This document shows, piece after piece, positions 49,858-57,862 of a stretch of 64,000 nt of DNA; the first letter of the stretch is position 1, and each line of letters opens with the position of its first letter. The notes beneath the pieces are model-generated. The model searched no databases. It saw only the letters and a program-made list of their open reading frames with translations, and was not told where the DNA came from. The position numbers were made by a program, and so were the translations under genes. Origin of the DNA: Lustribacter sp965277075 (GTDB lineage Bacteria; Vulcanimicrobiota; Vulcanimicrobiia; Vulcanimicrobiales; Vulcanimicrobiaceae); NCBI GenBank assembly GCA_965277075.1, contig OZ255707.1, forward strand, positions 3,038,001 to 3,102,000. Direction: 5' to 3'.

Positions 49858-50616
49858 GTGCTGGTGCACGTTCTGATGTTTCTCGTTCTCGGCGCAGTCT
49901 TCGGATTTTGCGGAGGCCTTTTCGGCATCGGGGGCGGGATCGTCGCGATTCCGATACTCGGCATCGTCTTCGGTCTGAGCGAACAGGCCGCGCAAGGGAC
50001 GGCGCTCGTGATGGTCGCGCCGAACGCGCTGGTCGGACTGTGGCGGTATCTGGCGACGGTCAAACTCGACTGGCGGATCGTGCTCGCGATTGCGATTCCG
50101 GCATTTCCGATCACCGTGGCGGCAAGCCGCGTCGCGACGCTGCTGCCGAGTCGCGACTTGCGCGTGGCGTTCGCCACGTTCATCGTCGTCCTCGCGGTCT
50201 ACATGGGCTGGCGAACCGCGGTGCTCGGTCGTGGTGCGGCGCGGGCGCCGCTCGGGTGGCCGTGGGCGGCGCTGGTCGGCGTCGGAACCGGGGTGCTCTC
50301 CGGTCTCTTCACGATCGGCGGCGCGATCTTTGCGGTTCCGATTCTCTCCGGGCTCTTCGGATTTTCCCAAATCGCGGCGCAAGCGACGTCGCTCGCGTTC
50401 GTCACGCCGGGCATCGTGCTCTCGCTCTGGGTGTACGCGTCGGCGTCCGACATCAACTGGGCCATCGGTGTGCCGCTCGCGGCCGGCGGCGTTTTCGCCG
50501 TTCCCCTCGGCGTCGCGCTGGCCGGGCGCCTTCCGGAGAAGACCCTACGCTTTGCGTTCGCGGGGTTTCTGCTCGTCTGCGCGGCCGGTCTTTACGCGCG
50601 GGCGCGCATCGCCTGA
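49858..50616 (+). CDS. TauE/SafE-family membrane permease
   Basis: A 252-residue membrane protein with a GTG start and about eight helices. FGFCGGLFGIGGGIVAIPIL and SGLFTIGGAIFAVPILSGLF are the two family repeats with the GxGGG signature. Members export or import sulfite, sulfoacetate or other organic anions. It lies behind dnaB and its last 25 bases overlap the end of the convergent cbbR gene. Confidence 0.92.
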   Translation: MLVHVLMFLVLGAVFGFCGGLFGIGGGIVAIPILGIVFGLSEQAAQGTALVMVAPNALVGLWRYLATVKLDWRIVLAIAIPAFPITVAASRVATLLPSRDLRVAFATFIVVLAVYMGWRTAVLGRGAARAPLGWPWAALVGVGTGVLSGLFTIGGAIFAVPILSGLFGFSQIAAQATSLAFVTPGIVLSLWVYASASDINWAIGVPLAAGGVFAVPLGVALAGRLPEKTLRFAFAGFLLVCAAGLYARARIA

Positions 50617-51455
50617 ACGAATCGTTCGGCGATCGGACTGATCGCGGCGTCGTTGCTGCAGAGGAGGTGCCACGGGCGCACGACCGGCGTGAACGGCGTC
50701 TCGACGATGGCGAGGGTGCCGTCCGCGATGTCGCGCGCGACCGTGTCCAGCGGAAGCAGCGACACCCCGAGTCCGACGCGCACGCTCTCGCGGATCGCGC
50801 CGTTCGATCCGATCGTGAGCCGCGGCGGTTCGGCGTCGAGCATGTCGATCACATCTTCGGTTGCGCTGCGTGTCCCCGAACCGGGTTCGCGCAGCAACCA
50901 CGTCGCGCGTGTCAACGCAAGCGCGTCGACGATGCTTCCCGGCTGCGCGACGATGACGAGTGCGTTCGGGCTCGTCGCGAGCGTGCGGAACGCACGGTCC
51001 AGCGGCGGGCGGCCGCCCAGCGCCAACTCGATCTCGCCGTACGCGAGGCGATCCCAAATGCGCGCCCGGTTCGCGACTTCGAGCTCGATGTTCGCGTGCG
51101 GGTATCGCTCGCGAAAGCCGGCCAGGAGGCTTGGGACGAGGTGCTCCGCCGCCGTCGTGACGACGCCCAGTCGCAGACGTCCGGCGTCGGGGGCCGCCGC
51201 GGCCTGGGCGCGGGTCCGCAGCTCTTCGAGCAGCGCGAAGACCCGGCGCCCGGTATTTTCGACTTCACGTCCCGCGTCCGTGAGGCGAAGCCCGCGTCCC
51301 ACGCGCTCGACGAGCGGAACGCCGAGGCTGCGCTGAAGCCCAGCCAGCGCGGCCGATACGGCAGGCTGCGAGACGACGCTTTCCTTCGCAACGTCACGAA
51401 CCGAGCCGACCCGGGCAATATCGAGAAACATCCGAAGCTGATGGAGCGATATCAT
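50592..51455 (-). CDS. cbbR: LysR-family regulator, CbbR-like
   Basis: A 287-residue protein. The N-terminal helix-turn-helix is LHQLRMFLDIARVGSVRDVA with VVSQPAVSAALAGLQRSLGV, followed by the substrate domain (LRLGVVTTAAEHLVPSLLAG). It is divergent from the phosphoribulokinase-RuBisCO operon, the usual place of cbbR, so it probably controls it. The assignment as CbbR rests on location and on general LysR similarity. Confidence 0.85.
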   Translation of the reverse strand: MISLHQLRMFLDIARVGSVRDVAKESVVSQPAVSAALAGLQRSLGVPLVERVGRGLRLTDAGREVENTGRRVFALLEELRTRAQAAAAPDAGRLRLGVVTTAAEHLVPSLLAGFRERYPHANIELEVANRARIWDRLAYGEIELALGGRPPLDRAFRTLATSPNALVIVAQPGSIVDALALTRATWLLREPGSGTRSATEDVIDMLDAEPPRLTIGSNGAIRESVRVGLGVSLLPLDTVARDIADGTLAIVETPFTPVVRPWHLLCSNDAAISPIAERFVQAMRARA

Positions 51456-51521
51456 AAGCTCTGTCTTATCGTTCGGCGCAAAAACTGTATTTGACGTCTA
51501 TGGTTGTCCATGCCAGCATAG
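51454..51521. promoter_or_regulatory. cbbR/cbb operon control region
   Basis: The 98-base gap between cbbR and the kinase gene holds two inverted repeats: ATAAG-N6-CTTAT (51454-51469, overlapping the cbbR start) and CTATG-N14-CATAG (51498-51521). These are the type of dyads LysR regulators bind. A weak -35-like TTGACG lies at 51491-51496. Confidence 0.5.
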
Positions 51522-51553
51522 CCTGACCTCCATCGCCAGCGGGGACCAGCTGC

Positions 51554-52486
51554 ATGGCTAGCCGACCGATCATGATCGCCGTGGGCGGCGACTCCGGGAC
51601 TGGAAAAACGACGCTCTGTCGCGGCCTCGACCGCATTTTCGGCGCGGAACGAATCGGCACGATCTGTCTCGACGATTATCACGCGCTCGATCGCGTGCAA
51701 CGCAAGGCCGTGAACCTCACAGCGCTCGACCCGCGCGCGAACAACTTCGCCGCGATGCAAGAAGACTTGTGGGCCGTGCGCGAGGGCGCGACGATCGAGA
51801 AGCCGATCTACGATCATCGCGACGGAACCTTTGCGGCGCGCGAGCGCTTCGAACCGAAAGACGTCGTGGTCGTGCAAGGTCTCTTCCCGCTCTTCACGCG
51901 TTCGTTGCGCGACGTTTTCGACGTCACCGTATGGCTCGACCCCGAGCACGAGATGCGCATCATCTGGAAGGTTCAGCGCGACACGTTGCAGCGCGGATAT
52001 GCGGAAGCCGAGGTGCGGGCCGAGATCGAGAAGCGCCGGCCTGACGCCGAAGCCTACATCGATCCGCAAGCGCGCTACGCCGACTTGTGCGTGCAGTTCT
52101 ATCGCAGTCCGGCAACGATGCGCCGCGAGTTCGGCGGACTGAGCGCAAGCATTCGCAAAGGCGGCCGTTTCAAGCCGCTCGACTATTCCGAATTCGCGAG
52201 TGCGAATACGTCGATCCGGCAGATGAACGGTATCACGCCGGGCGGTTTTCCCGAGACGATCATCGAGCTCGACGGCTCGATCGATAACCGGACCGCCGAC
52301 GCCGTCCAAGCCAAGATTTGGTCGCACATGGGAATGCCGCTGCACGCTTTTCCGGCGCAGCTCGGTGAGTATCGCGACGGCAGCGGTGGAACGCACACCG
52401 GGCACGCGCTGGCGCTCGCACAGCTCCTGATCGCACGTCGCATCGTGCTCGTTCAACACGAACTTCTCGAAGGGGTGCCGTCATGA
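51554..52486 (+). CDS. cbbP: Phosphoribulokinase
   Basis: A 310-residue protein. The P-loop is AVGGDSGTGKTTLCRGLDRI, and TICLDDYHALDRVQRKAVNL and KPIYDHRDGTF contain the conserved catalytic and ribulose-phosphate contacts. VVVVQGLFPLFTRSLRDVFD and VWLDPEHEMRIIWKVQRDTL are also family-typical. It makes ribulose-1,5-bisphosphate from ribulose-5-phosphate and ATP. First gene of the CBB operon, overlapping cbbL by four bases. Confidence 0.95.
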   Translation: MASRPIMIAVGGDSGTGKTTLCRGLDRIFGAERIGTICLDDYHALDRVQRKAVNLTALDPRANNFAAMQEDLWAVREGATIEKPIYDHRDGTFAARERFEPKDVVVVQGLFPLFTRSLRDVFDVTVWLDPEHEMRIIWKVQRDTLQRGYAEAEVRAEIEKRRPDAEAYIDPQARYADLCVQFYRSPATMRREFGGLSASIRKGGRFKPLDYSEFASANTSIRQMNGITPGGFPETIIELDGSIDNRTADAVQAKIWSHMGMPLHAFPAQLGEYRDGSGGTHTGHALALAQLLIARRIVLVQHELLEGVPS

Positions 52487-53916
52487 TGGTGACCGATCGC
52501 TGGCAATCGGGCGTCGCGCCGTACGCGCGCATGGGCTATTGGGAACCCGACTACGAGCCGCGCGAAACGGACATCCTCTGCGCATTCCGCATCACGCCGC
52601 AACCCGGCGTCGATCCGATCGAAGCTGCCGCCGCCGTTGCGGGCGAATCATCGACCGCGACGTGGACGGTCGTCTGGACCGACCGGCTCACCGCGCACGA
52701 CCACTATCGTGCGCGTGCCTATCGCGTCGATCCGGTCGCCGGCAATCCGGAGCAATTCATTGCGTACATTGCCTACGACATCGATCTCTTCGAGGAAGGG
52801 TCGATCGCGAACCTGACGTCGTCGATCATCGGAAACGTGTTCGGCTTCAAGGCGATCAAGGCGCTGCGCCTCGAGGATATGCGCATCCCGGTCGCTTACG
52901 TCAAGACGTTTGCGGGCGCGCCGCACGGCATCGTGATGGAGCGCGAATACCTCAACAAATTCGGGCGGCCGCTGCTCGGCGCGACCGTCAAGCCCAAACT
53001 CGGACTCTCCGCTCGCAACTACGGCCGCGTCGTGTACGAGGCGCTGCGCGGCGGCCTCGATTTCACGAAGGACGACGAAAACATCAACAGCCAGCCCTTC
53101 ATGCGCTGGCGCGACCGGTTTCTGTTCTGCATGGAGGCCGTGAACAAAGCCGAGGCTGCAAGCGGTGAGATCAAGGGCCACTACCTCAACGTGACGGGCG
53201 CCGACATGGAAGCGATCTACGAGCGCGCGGAGTTCGCGAAAGAACTCGGCAGCGTCATCATCATGATGGACCTCACGATCGGCTATAGCGCGATGCAGTC
53301 GCTCTCGAAGTGGTCACGGCGCAACGGCGTGCTCCTGCATCTGCACCGTGCGGGCCACGGGACCTACACGCGGCAGAAGTCGCACGGCGTGAGTTTTCGC
53401 GTGATCGCCAAGTGGGTGCGCCTGCTCGGCGTCGATCACGTGCACGCCGGGACGGTCGTCGGAAAACTCGAGGGCGATCCGTACACGACGAAGGGATTCT
53501 ACGACACGCTGCGCGAGGATTTCACGCCGGCGAATCCGTCGATCGGCCTGTATTTCGATCAGCCATGGGCGTCGCTGAACCCGGTGATGCCCGTCGCGTC
53601 GGGCGGTATTCACGCCGGACAGATGCACCAGCTCGTGCACTATCTGGGCGAGGACGTCGTGCTGCAGTTCGGCGGCGGAACGATCGGGCACCCGGACGGC
53701 ATCGCCGCCGGCGCAACGGCGAATCGCGTCGCGCTCGAAGCGATGATCCTGGCGCGTAACGAGGGCCGCGATTACCTGGACGAAGGTCCGGACATCTTGC
53801 GCGACGCTGCGCGCACGTGTACGCCGCTCGCCCGTGCGCTCGAGGTGTGGAAAGATATCACGTTCGATTATGCGTCGACCGACATGCCCGACGTCGCCGT
53901 CACGCCGTCTTTCTAG
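52483..53916 (+). CDS. cbbL: RuBisCO large subunit, red type
   Basis: A 477-residue protein. ATVKPKLGLSARNYGRVVYE and GGLDFTKDDENINSQPFMRW contain the active-site lysine of K-P-K and the carbamylated lysine (near residue 196) with the magnesium-binding DDE. Loop 6 is HAGTVVGKLEGDPYTTKGFY. All catalytic residues are present. Gene order and a red-type small subunit with CbbX place it in form IC/ID/IE, probably IE, but this needs a tree. It fixes CO2 onto ribulose bisphosphate in the cytoplasm; no carboxysome genes are present. Confidence 0.97.
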   Translation: MMVTDRWQSGVAPYARMGYWEPDYEPRETDILCAFRITPQPGVDPIEAAAAVAGESSTATWTVVWTDRLTAHDHYRARAYRVDPVAGNPEQFIAYIAYDIDLFEEGSIANLTSSIIGNVFGFKAIKALRLEDMRIPVAYVKTFAGAPHGIVMEREYLNKFGRPLLGATVKPKLGLSARNYGRVVYEALRGGLDFTKDDENINSQPFMRWRDRFLFCMEAVNKAEAASGEIKGHYLNVTGADMEAIYERAEFAKELGSVIIMMDLTIGYSAMQSLSKWSRRNGVLLHLHRAGHGTYTRQKSHGVSFRVIAKWVRLLGVDHVHAGTVVGKLEGDPYTTKGFYDTLREDFTPANPSIGLYFDQPWASLNPVMPVASGGIHAGQMHQLVHYLGEDVVLQFGGGTIGHPDGIAAGATANRVALEAMILARNEGRDYLDEGPDILRDAARTCTPLARALEVWKDITFDYASTDMPDVAVTPSF

Positions 53917-53927
53917 GAGAACGGACG

Positions 53928-54368
53928 ATGAGAGTCACGCAAGGAACCTTCTCGTATCTCCCCGATCTGACCGACGAACAGATCGCCCGTCAGATCACCT
54001 ACGCGCTCGACCACGGCTGGTCGATCTCGTTCGAACACACCGACGACCCGCACCCGCGTAACGCGTATTGGGAGATGATCGATCTGCCGATGTTCGACGA
54101 GACCGACGCCGGCGTCGTGCTCGAAGCGTTGCGTCGCGCGCGCGCCGCGTTCGCGAACGAGTACGTGAAGATGAACGCCTACGACGCACGGCTCGGCCGG
54201 CAGACGACGGCGCTGAGCTTCATCGTCAACCGGCCGGCGCTCGAACCGGGCTTTCGGCTCGAGCGACGAGTCGATAACGACCGCACGATTCGCTACCAGC
54301 TGCACGCCTACGCGACGGACCGGCCCGTGGGCGAGCGCTACCATCGCGGGACGAACGGCGTCACGTGA
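53928..54368 (+). CDS. cbbS: RuBisCO small subunit, red type
   Basis: A 146-residue protein starting at ATG 53928 after AGGAGAACGG. MRVTQGTFSYLPDLTDEQIA, SISFEHTDDPHPRNAYWEM and ALSFIVNRPALEPGFRLER are characteristic of red-type small subunits. The C-terminus RTIRYQLHAYATDRPVGERY is the extra hairpin seen in this type. It is between cbbL and cbbX and overlaps cbbX by four bases. Confidence 0.96.
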   Translation: MRVTQGTFSYLPDLTDEQIARQITYALDHGWSISFEHTDDPHPRNAYWEMIDLPMFDETDAGVVLEALRRARAAFANEYVKMNAYDARLGRQTTALSFIVNRPALEPGFRLERRVDNDRTIRYQLHAYATDRPVGERYHRGTNGVT

Positions 54369-55267
54369 ACGCCTCGGCCGGCACCGCACCTGAGGCCGCC
54401 GCCCTCGACCTCGATGCGGCGTACCGCGATTCGCAGGTCGGCGACGTTCTCGCGGCGATCGATCGCGATCTCGTCGGCCTCGCGCCGGTCAAAACGCGCA
54501 TTCGCGAAATCGCCCACCTGCTGCTGATCGACCGGCTGCGCGCAACGGTCGGGCTCGTCGCGGCGCGGCCGCCGCTGCACATGTCGTTCACCGGACCGCC
54601 GGGTACGGGGAAGACGACGGTCGCGACGCGCATGGCCGAGATCCTGCACCGTCTTGGTTATCTGCGTAAGGGGCATGTCGTGATCGCTACGCGCGACGAT
54701 CTCGTTGGTCAGTATATCGGCCACACGGCGCCCAAAACGAAAGAGATGCTGAAGCGCGCGATGGGCGGCGTGTTGTTCATCGATGAAGCGTACTACCTGT
54801 ACAAGCCGGAGAACGAGCGCGACTACGGTGCCGAGGCGATCGAGATTCTGCTGCAAGTGATGGAGGCGCAACGCGACGATCTGGTCGTGATCTTCGCCGG
54901 TTATCACGATCGGATGCAGACGTTCTTCGCGAGCAATCCGGGTCTGGGTTCGCGCGTCGCCAATCACATCGACTTTCCGAATTATTCCGTCGCGGAACTC
55001 GCGACGATTGCGAACCTGATGCTCGAACGGCTCAACTACGCGTTGACGCCGGCGGCGGTGCACGCGCTCGACGAATATCTGACGTTGCGCATGGGTCAGC
55101 CGCAGTTCGCCAACGCGCGCAGCGTCCGCAACGCGATCGACCGGGCACGTCTGCGGCAAGCCACGCGGCTGTTCGAGCACGGCGGCGTGGTGACGCGCGA
55201 GCAACTCATGCAAATCGACGAGCCCGACATCCGCCGCAGCCGCGTCTTTACCGGCGGCTCTAACTAG
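54365..55267 (+). CDS. cbbX: RuBisCO activase CbbX
   Basis: A 300-residue AAA+ protein with a GTG start. Walker A is MSFTGPPGTGKTTVATRMAE, Walker B GVLFIDEAYYLYKPENERDY, and VVIFAGYHDRMQTFFASNPG and SRVANHIDFPNYSVAELATI follow the CbbX/SpoVK pattern. It pulls on the large subunit to release inhibitory sugar phosphates from red-type RuBisCO. Last gene of the operon; the paired-hairpin repeat follows. Confidence 0.95.
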   Translation: MNASAGTAPEAAALDLDAAYRDSQVGDVLAAIDRDLVGLAPVKTRIREIAHLLLIDRLRATVGLVAARPPLHMSFTGPPGTGKTTVATRMAEILHRLGYLRKGHVVIATRDDLVGQYIGHTAPKTKEMLKRAMGGVLFIDEAYYLYKPENERDYGAEAIEILLQVMEAQRDDLVVIFAGYHDRMQTFFASNPGLGSRVANHIDFPNYSVAELATIANLMLERLNYALTPAAVHALDEYLTLRMGQPQFANARSVRNAIDRARLRQATRLFEHGGVVTREQLMQIDEPDIRRSRVFTGGSN

Positions 55268-55286
55268 GGCGACGAACGACGACGCG

Positions 55287-55334
55287 GCGGCTTCGGCGAA
55301 GCCGAAACGCGACGGATTCACGGAACGTGAATCC
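55287..55334. repeat. Paired-hairpin interspersed repeat, copy 2
   Basis: GGCTTCGGCGAAGCC (55289-55303) is a perfect hairpin. It is followed by GAAACGCGA and a second inverted repeat with 9-base arms, GGATTCACG and CGTGAATCC (55314-55334). It closely matches the copy at 26928-26973. It lies between cbbX and the convergent carbonic-anhydrase-like gene. Confidence 0.8.
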
Positions 55335-55335
55335 A

Positions 55336-55893
55336 CTAAGGCGCGAAGCTGGTCTCGATGCTCTCTTGCATCTCGGGATCGCCGATGCCGTGGTGGAGGT
55401 AATCGCGCGAGAGCCGGACGTAGCTCTCGGGCGTCGCGTCGATCCAGCCGAGCGAGTTTCCCTCGAGCTTTCGTTTGACGACGGCCGGCGCGCCGGCGCA
55501 GAGGGTCTCGGCCGGCATCGTCGCGTTGGCCGGCACGACCGACGCGGCGGCGATCAATGCGCGGCTCCCGACGCGGGCGCCGTTGAGCACGACGGCATTG
55601 CTGCCGATCAACGCACCGTTCTCGATCGTGCAGTCTTCCATCGTGACGCTGTGACCGACGGTGCAGTCGTCACCGATGCGCGTCTGATGGTCGCGGCTCA
55701 CGTGCACGACGGAATTATCCTGGACGCTTGTTCGAGCCCCGATACGAATCGGGCCGTTGTCGCCACGCAGCACGACGCCGAACCAGATACTTGACTCGTC
55801 GCCGACTTCGACGTCGCCGATCAGTACGGCGGTCGGCGCGACGAAGGCGGACGCAGCGACCTTTGGCCGCTTGCCGTGAAACTCGATGATCAT
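55336..55893 (-). CDS. Gamma-carbonic-anhydrase-like protein lacking one metal-ligand histidine
   Basis: A 185-residue left-handed beta-helix protein: PTAVLIGDVEVGDESSIWFG, VLRGDNGPIRIGARTSVQDN and GALIGSNAVVLNGARVGSRA are hexapeptide repeats. Two zinc-ligand histidines are seen in VVHVSRDH and VGHSV. The third, expected five residues after GH (as in GHGAILHG), is replaced by glutamate in GHSVTMED. Activity as carbonic anhydrase is therefore doubtful; other members with altered sites have unrelated roles. It is convergent with the CBB operon. Confidence 0.88.
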   Translation of the reverse strand: MIIEFHGKRPKVAASAFVAPTAVLIGDVEVGDESSIWFGVVLRGDNGPIRIGARTSVQDNSVVHVSRDHQTRIGDDCTVGHSVTMEDCTIENGALIGSNAVVLNGARVGSRALIAAASVVPANATMPAETLCAGAPAVVKRKLEGNSLGWIDATPESYVRLSRDYLHHGIGDPEMQESIETSFAP

Positions 55894-55934
55894 TGCCGGC
55901 CTCCAGGGAGTGGCACCCGACGAGGCACCACCAT

Positions 55935-56189
55935 TTGAGCGATCACCGCCATCGTACCCCCCTGCGCGGAACCAAGGTCGTTCCGCGACCGTTACCCGAC
56001 AACCCCGACTACACCGCGGTAAACTACCGCTATGCCGGGCAAGAGGGACATATCCATGAGGTCGTGGAGATCGGTGGTCGCGAACTTGCGAAGGTCGGCT
56101 TCGATGACCGCAAGATCGTCTACTATTTTCTGGACGATCTCGAACGCGACGAGAGCGCCGAAAAGCGGACGTTTCACGACTTGGGGTGA
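55935..56189 (+). CDS. Hypothetical protein, 84 residues
   Basis: The first plausible start is a TTG at 55935. The protein begins LSDHRHRTPLRGTKVVPRPL and has an SH3- or KOW-like strand pattern: AVNYRYAGQEGHIHEVVEIG and RELAKVGFDDRKIVYYF, then DDLERDESAEKRTFHDLG. No family recognised. It is divergent from the carbonic-anhydrase-like gene and precedes an ABC importer operon by about 100 bases. Confidence 0.5.
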   Translation: MSDHRHRTPLRGTKVVPRPLPDNPDYTAVNYRYAGQEGHIHEVVEIGGRELAKVGFDDRKIVYYFLDDLERDESAEKRTFHDLG

Positions 56190-56286
56190 GGTTCGTCGTG
56201 AGTCATAACCAAGACAGCATCAACCAGCGCAGGATGCATGCGTTTCCGGTCAAAGGGTTGGGACCGCAGCGCATCCCCGTGAGGCG

Positions 56287-56296
56287 TCACGTGTGA
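56287..56296 (+). promoter_or_regulatory. TCACGTGTGA element at the start of the importer operon
   Basis: TCACGTGTGA overlaps the GTG start at 56293 and is preceded by TGAGGCG. The same 10-mer, preceded by TGAGGCCGTT, lies in the leader of the binding-protein gene at 28.7 kb. Flanking bases extend it to the inverted repeat GTCAC-GT-GTGAC (56286-56297). Confidence 0.35.
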
Positions 56297-57069
56297 CGAA
56301 AAAACGTTCACCCGTCAATTGGACGGGATTCGGGTTCTTTCTCATCTGCGCGGCGATTGTCGAAGTGCTCGCGCGCAAAGGTCTCTTGACCAGCTACGTG
56401 CCGCCCCCGTCGACGATCGTCGCCGCGCTCTGGACGGGCCTTTTCAATGGCGAGATCTCGAGTCAGATCGGTGCGACGCTATGGGTCTACGTGCGTGGCC
56501 TCGCCCTCGCGACGGTTCTCGCCGTCGGCATCGGCGTCCTGATGGGCACCTACCGGCCCGTTTTCGACGCGCTGAAAATCATCGTTGAATTCCTGCGGCC
56601 GGTGCCGTCGGTCGCGATGATCCCGCTTGCGATTCTGTTCTTTGGTCTCGGTGGATCGATGCGCATGTCCGTCGTAACGTATGCCGCATTTTGGCCGATG
56701 CTCATCAGCACGATCTACGGCGTGCGCGCGATCGATCCGCAGGCACTCGACGTTGCACGCAATTTCGGCGTGACCGGCACCGAGGCGCTGTGGCGCGTTA
56801 CGTTCCCCTCGGCGCTCGCCAGTATTGCAACGGGCTTCCGGGTGAGCGCAACGATCGCGCTCGTTGTGACGATCACGACGGAATTGATCGCCGGCAACAG
56901 CGGTATCGGCTACTATATCTCGCAGATGGAGCAAGCTGACCGTCTCCCGCCGATGTACGCCGCGATCATCCTGACCGGTCTTCTCGGGTATCTTTTGAAC
57001 ACGTTGTATTTCTCGCTCGAACACAGATTCGTGTTTTGGACGCCTGCCGCACGGGAGCGTGTCACCTAA
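56293..57069 (+). CDS. ABC importer permease (SsuC/TauC type), first
   Basis: A 258-residue membrane protein with a GTG start. FFLICAAIVEVLARKGLLTS, GLALATVLAVGIGVLMGTY and the EAA loop DPQALDVARNFGVTGTEALW identify the BPD_transp_1 permeases of nitrate/sulfonate/taurine-type importers. GNSGIGYYISQMEQADRLPP is also typical. It overlaps the second permease by one base. The operon has two permeases, one ATPase and one binding protein, and is complete. Confidence 0.92.
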   Translation: MTKKRSPVNWTGFGFFLICAAIVEVLARKGLLTSYVPPPSTIVAALWTGLFNGEISSQIGATLWVYVRGLALATVLAVGIGVLMGTYRPVFDALKIIVEFLRPVPSVAMIPLAILFFGLGGSMRMSVVTYAAFWPMLISTIYGVRAIDPQALDVARNFGVTGTEALWRVTFPSALASIATGFRVSATIALVVTITTELIAGNSGIGYYISQMEQADRLPPMYAAIILTGLLGYLLNTLYFSLEHRFVFWTPAARERVT

Positions 57070-57842
57070 TGAGGCGCATTTTCAATCGTGGGAACGGATC
57101 GGCAATCTTGACGGTCGTCCTGCTGCTCGTCGCTTGGGAACTCGTCGCGCGCGTGATGAAGAGCGTGTACGTGCCGCCGGTGTCGGTGATCGCGATGACG
57201 TTCGTTCACGAGTGGTTCTCGCCAACGTTCGCCCAGCAAGCGATTCCAAGTCTATACCGCATGGTCGTCGGCTACTTCTTCGCGAGCGTCATCGGGATTA
57301 CGATCGGCCTGATAATCGGTGCGTCGAAGCCGATTTATCGTCTGTTGGACCCGTTGTTGCAGTTCTTGCGGGCGATTCCGCCGACCGCGATCATTCCGGT
57401 CGGCATCTTGCTCATCGGTATCGGCGATCAGATGAAGATGGTGGTTATTGCGTTCGGCTCGATGTGGCCGATTCTGATCAACACCGCGGACGGGGCGCGT
57501 CTCGTTCCGACCGAGCGACTCGACACGGCGCGTATTTTCGGCCTGCGCCCGTTCGAGGCACTGATGCGGGTGATCTTCCCATCGGCGATGCCGATGATTG
57601 CGGCCGGGATGCGCACCGGCCTTTCGATCGCCTTCATTATGATCGTCGTGTCCGAGATGATCGGCAGCACCGACGGTTTGGGCTACTACATCCTCTCGGC
57701 GCAGCGGACGTTCGCGATTCCGGAGATGTACGGCGGAATTGCACTTTTGGCGGTTCTCGGGTATCTGCTCAACACGGGCTTCGTTTGGGCCGAGCACCGC
57801 GTCCTCGCCTGGCATTACGGGCAAAGCGCTCGTACGGTCTAA
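57069..57842 (+). CDS. ABC importer permease (SsuC/TauC type), second
   Basis: A 257-residue membrane protein, paralogous to the gene before it: VVGYFFASVIGITIGLIIGA, FLRAIPPTAIIPVGILLIGI, the EAA loop PTERLDTARIFGLRPFEALM and TDGLGYYILSAQRTFAIPEM. The two probably form a heterodimeric channel. Two different permeases are less common than one in this importer class. Confidence 0.92.
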   Translation: MRRIFNRGNGSAILTVVLLLVAWELVARVMKSVYVPPVSVIAMTFVHEWFSPTFAQQAIPSLYRMVVGYFFASVIGITIGLIIGASKPIYRLLDPLLQFLRAIPPTAIIPVGILLIGIGDQMKMVVIAFGSMWPILINTADGARLVPTERLDTARIFGLRPFEALMRVIFPSAMPMIAAGMRTGLSIAFIMIVVSEMIGSTDGLGYYILSAQRTFAIPEMYGGIALLAVLGYLLNTGFVWAEHRVLAWHYGQSARTV

Positions 57843-57862
57843 GAGAGAAAGGTCAAGCGCGT

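Noticed and set aside
49908..51494. A 528-codon plus-strand frame over the TauE and cbbR genes
   Set aside because: It covers two recognised genes in other frames, has shadow-type composition and no family resemblance.
50592..55893. Carboxysome or other CO2-concentrating genes around cbbL
   Set aside because: No shell proteins, CsoS2, CcmM or beta/alpha carbonic anhydrase were seen; only a gamma-type relative with a changed metal site is nearby.
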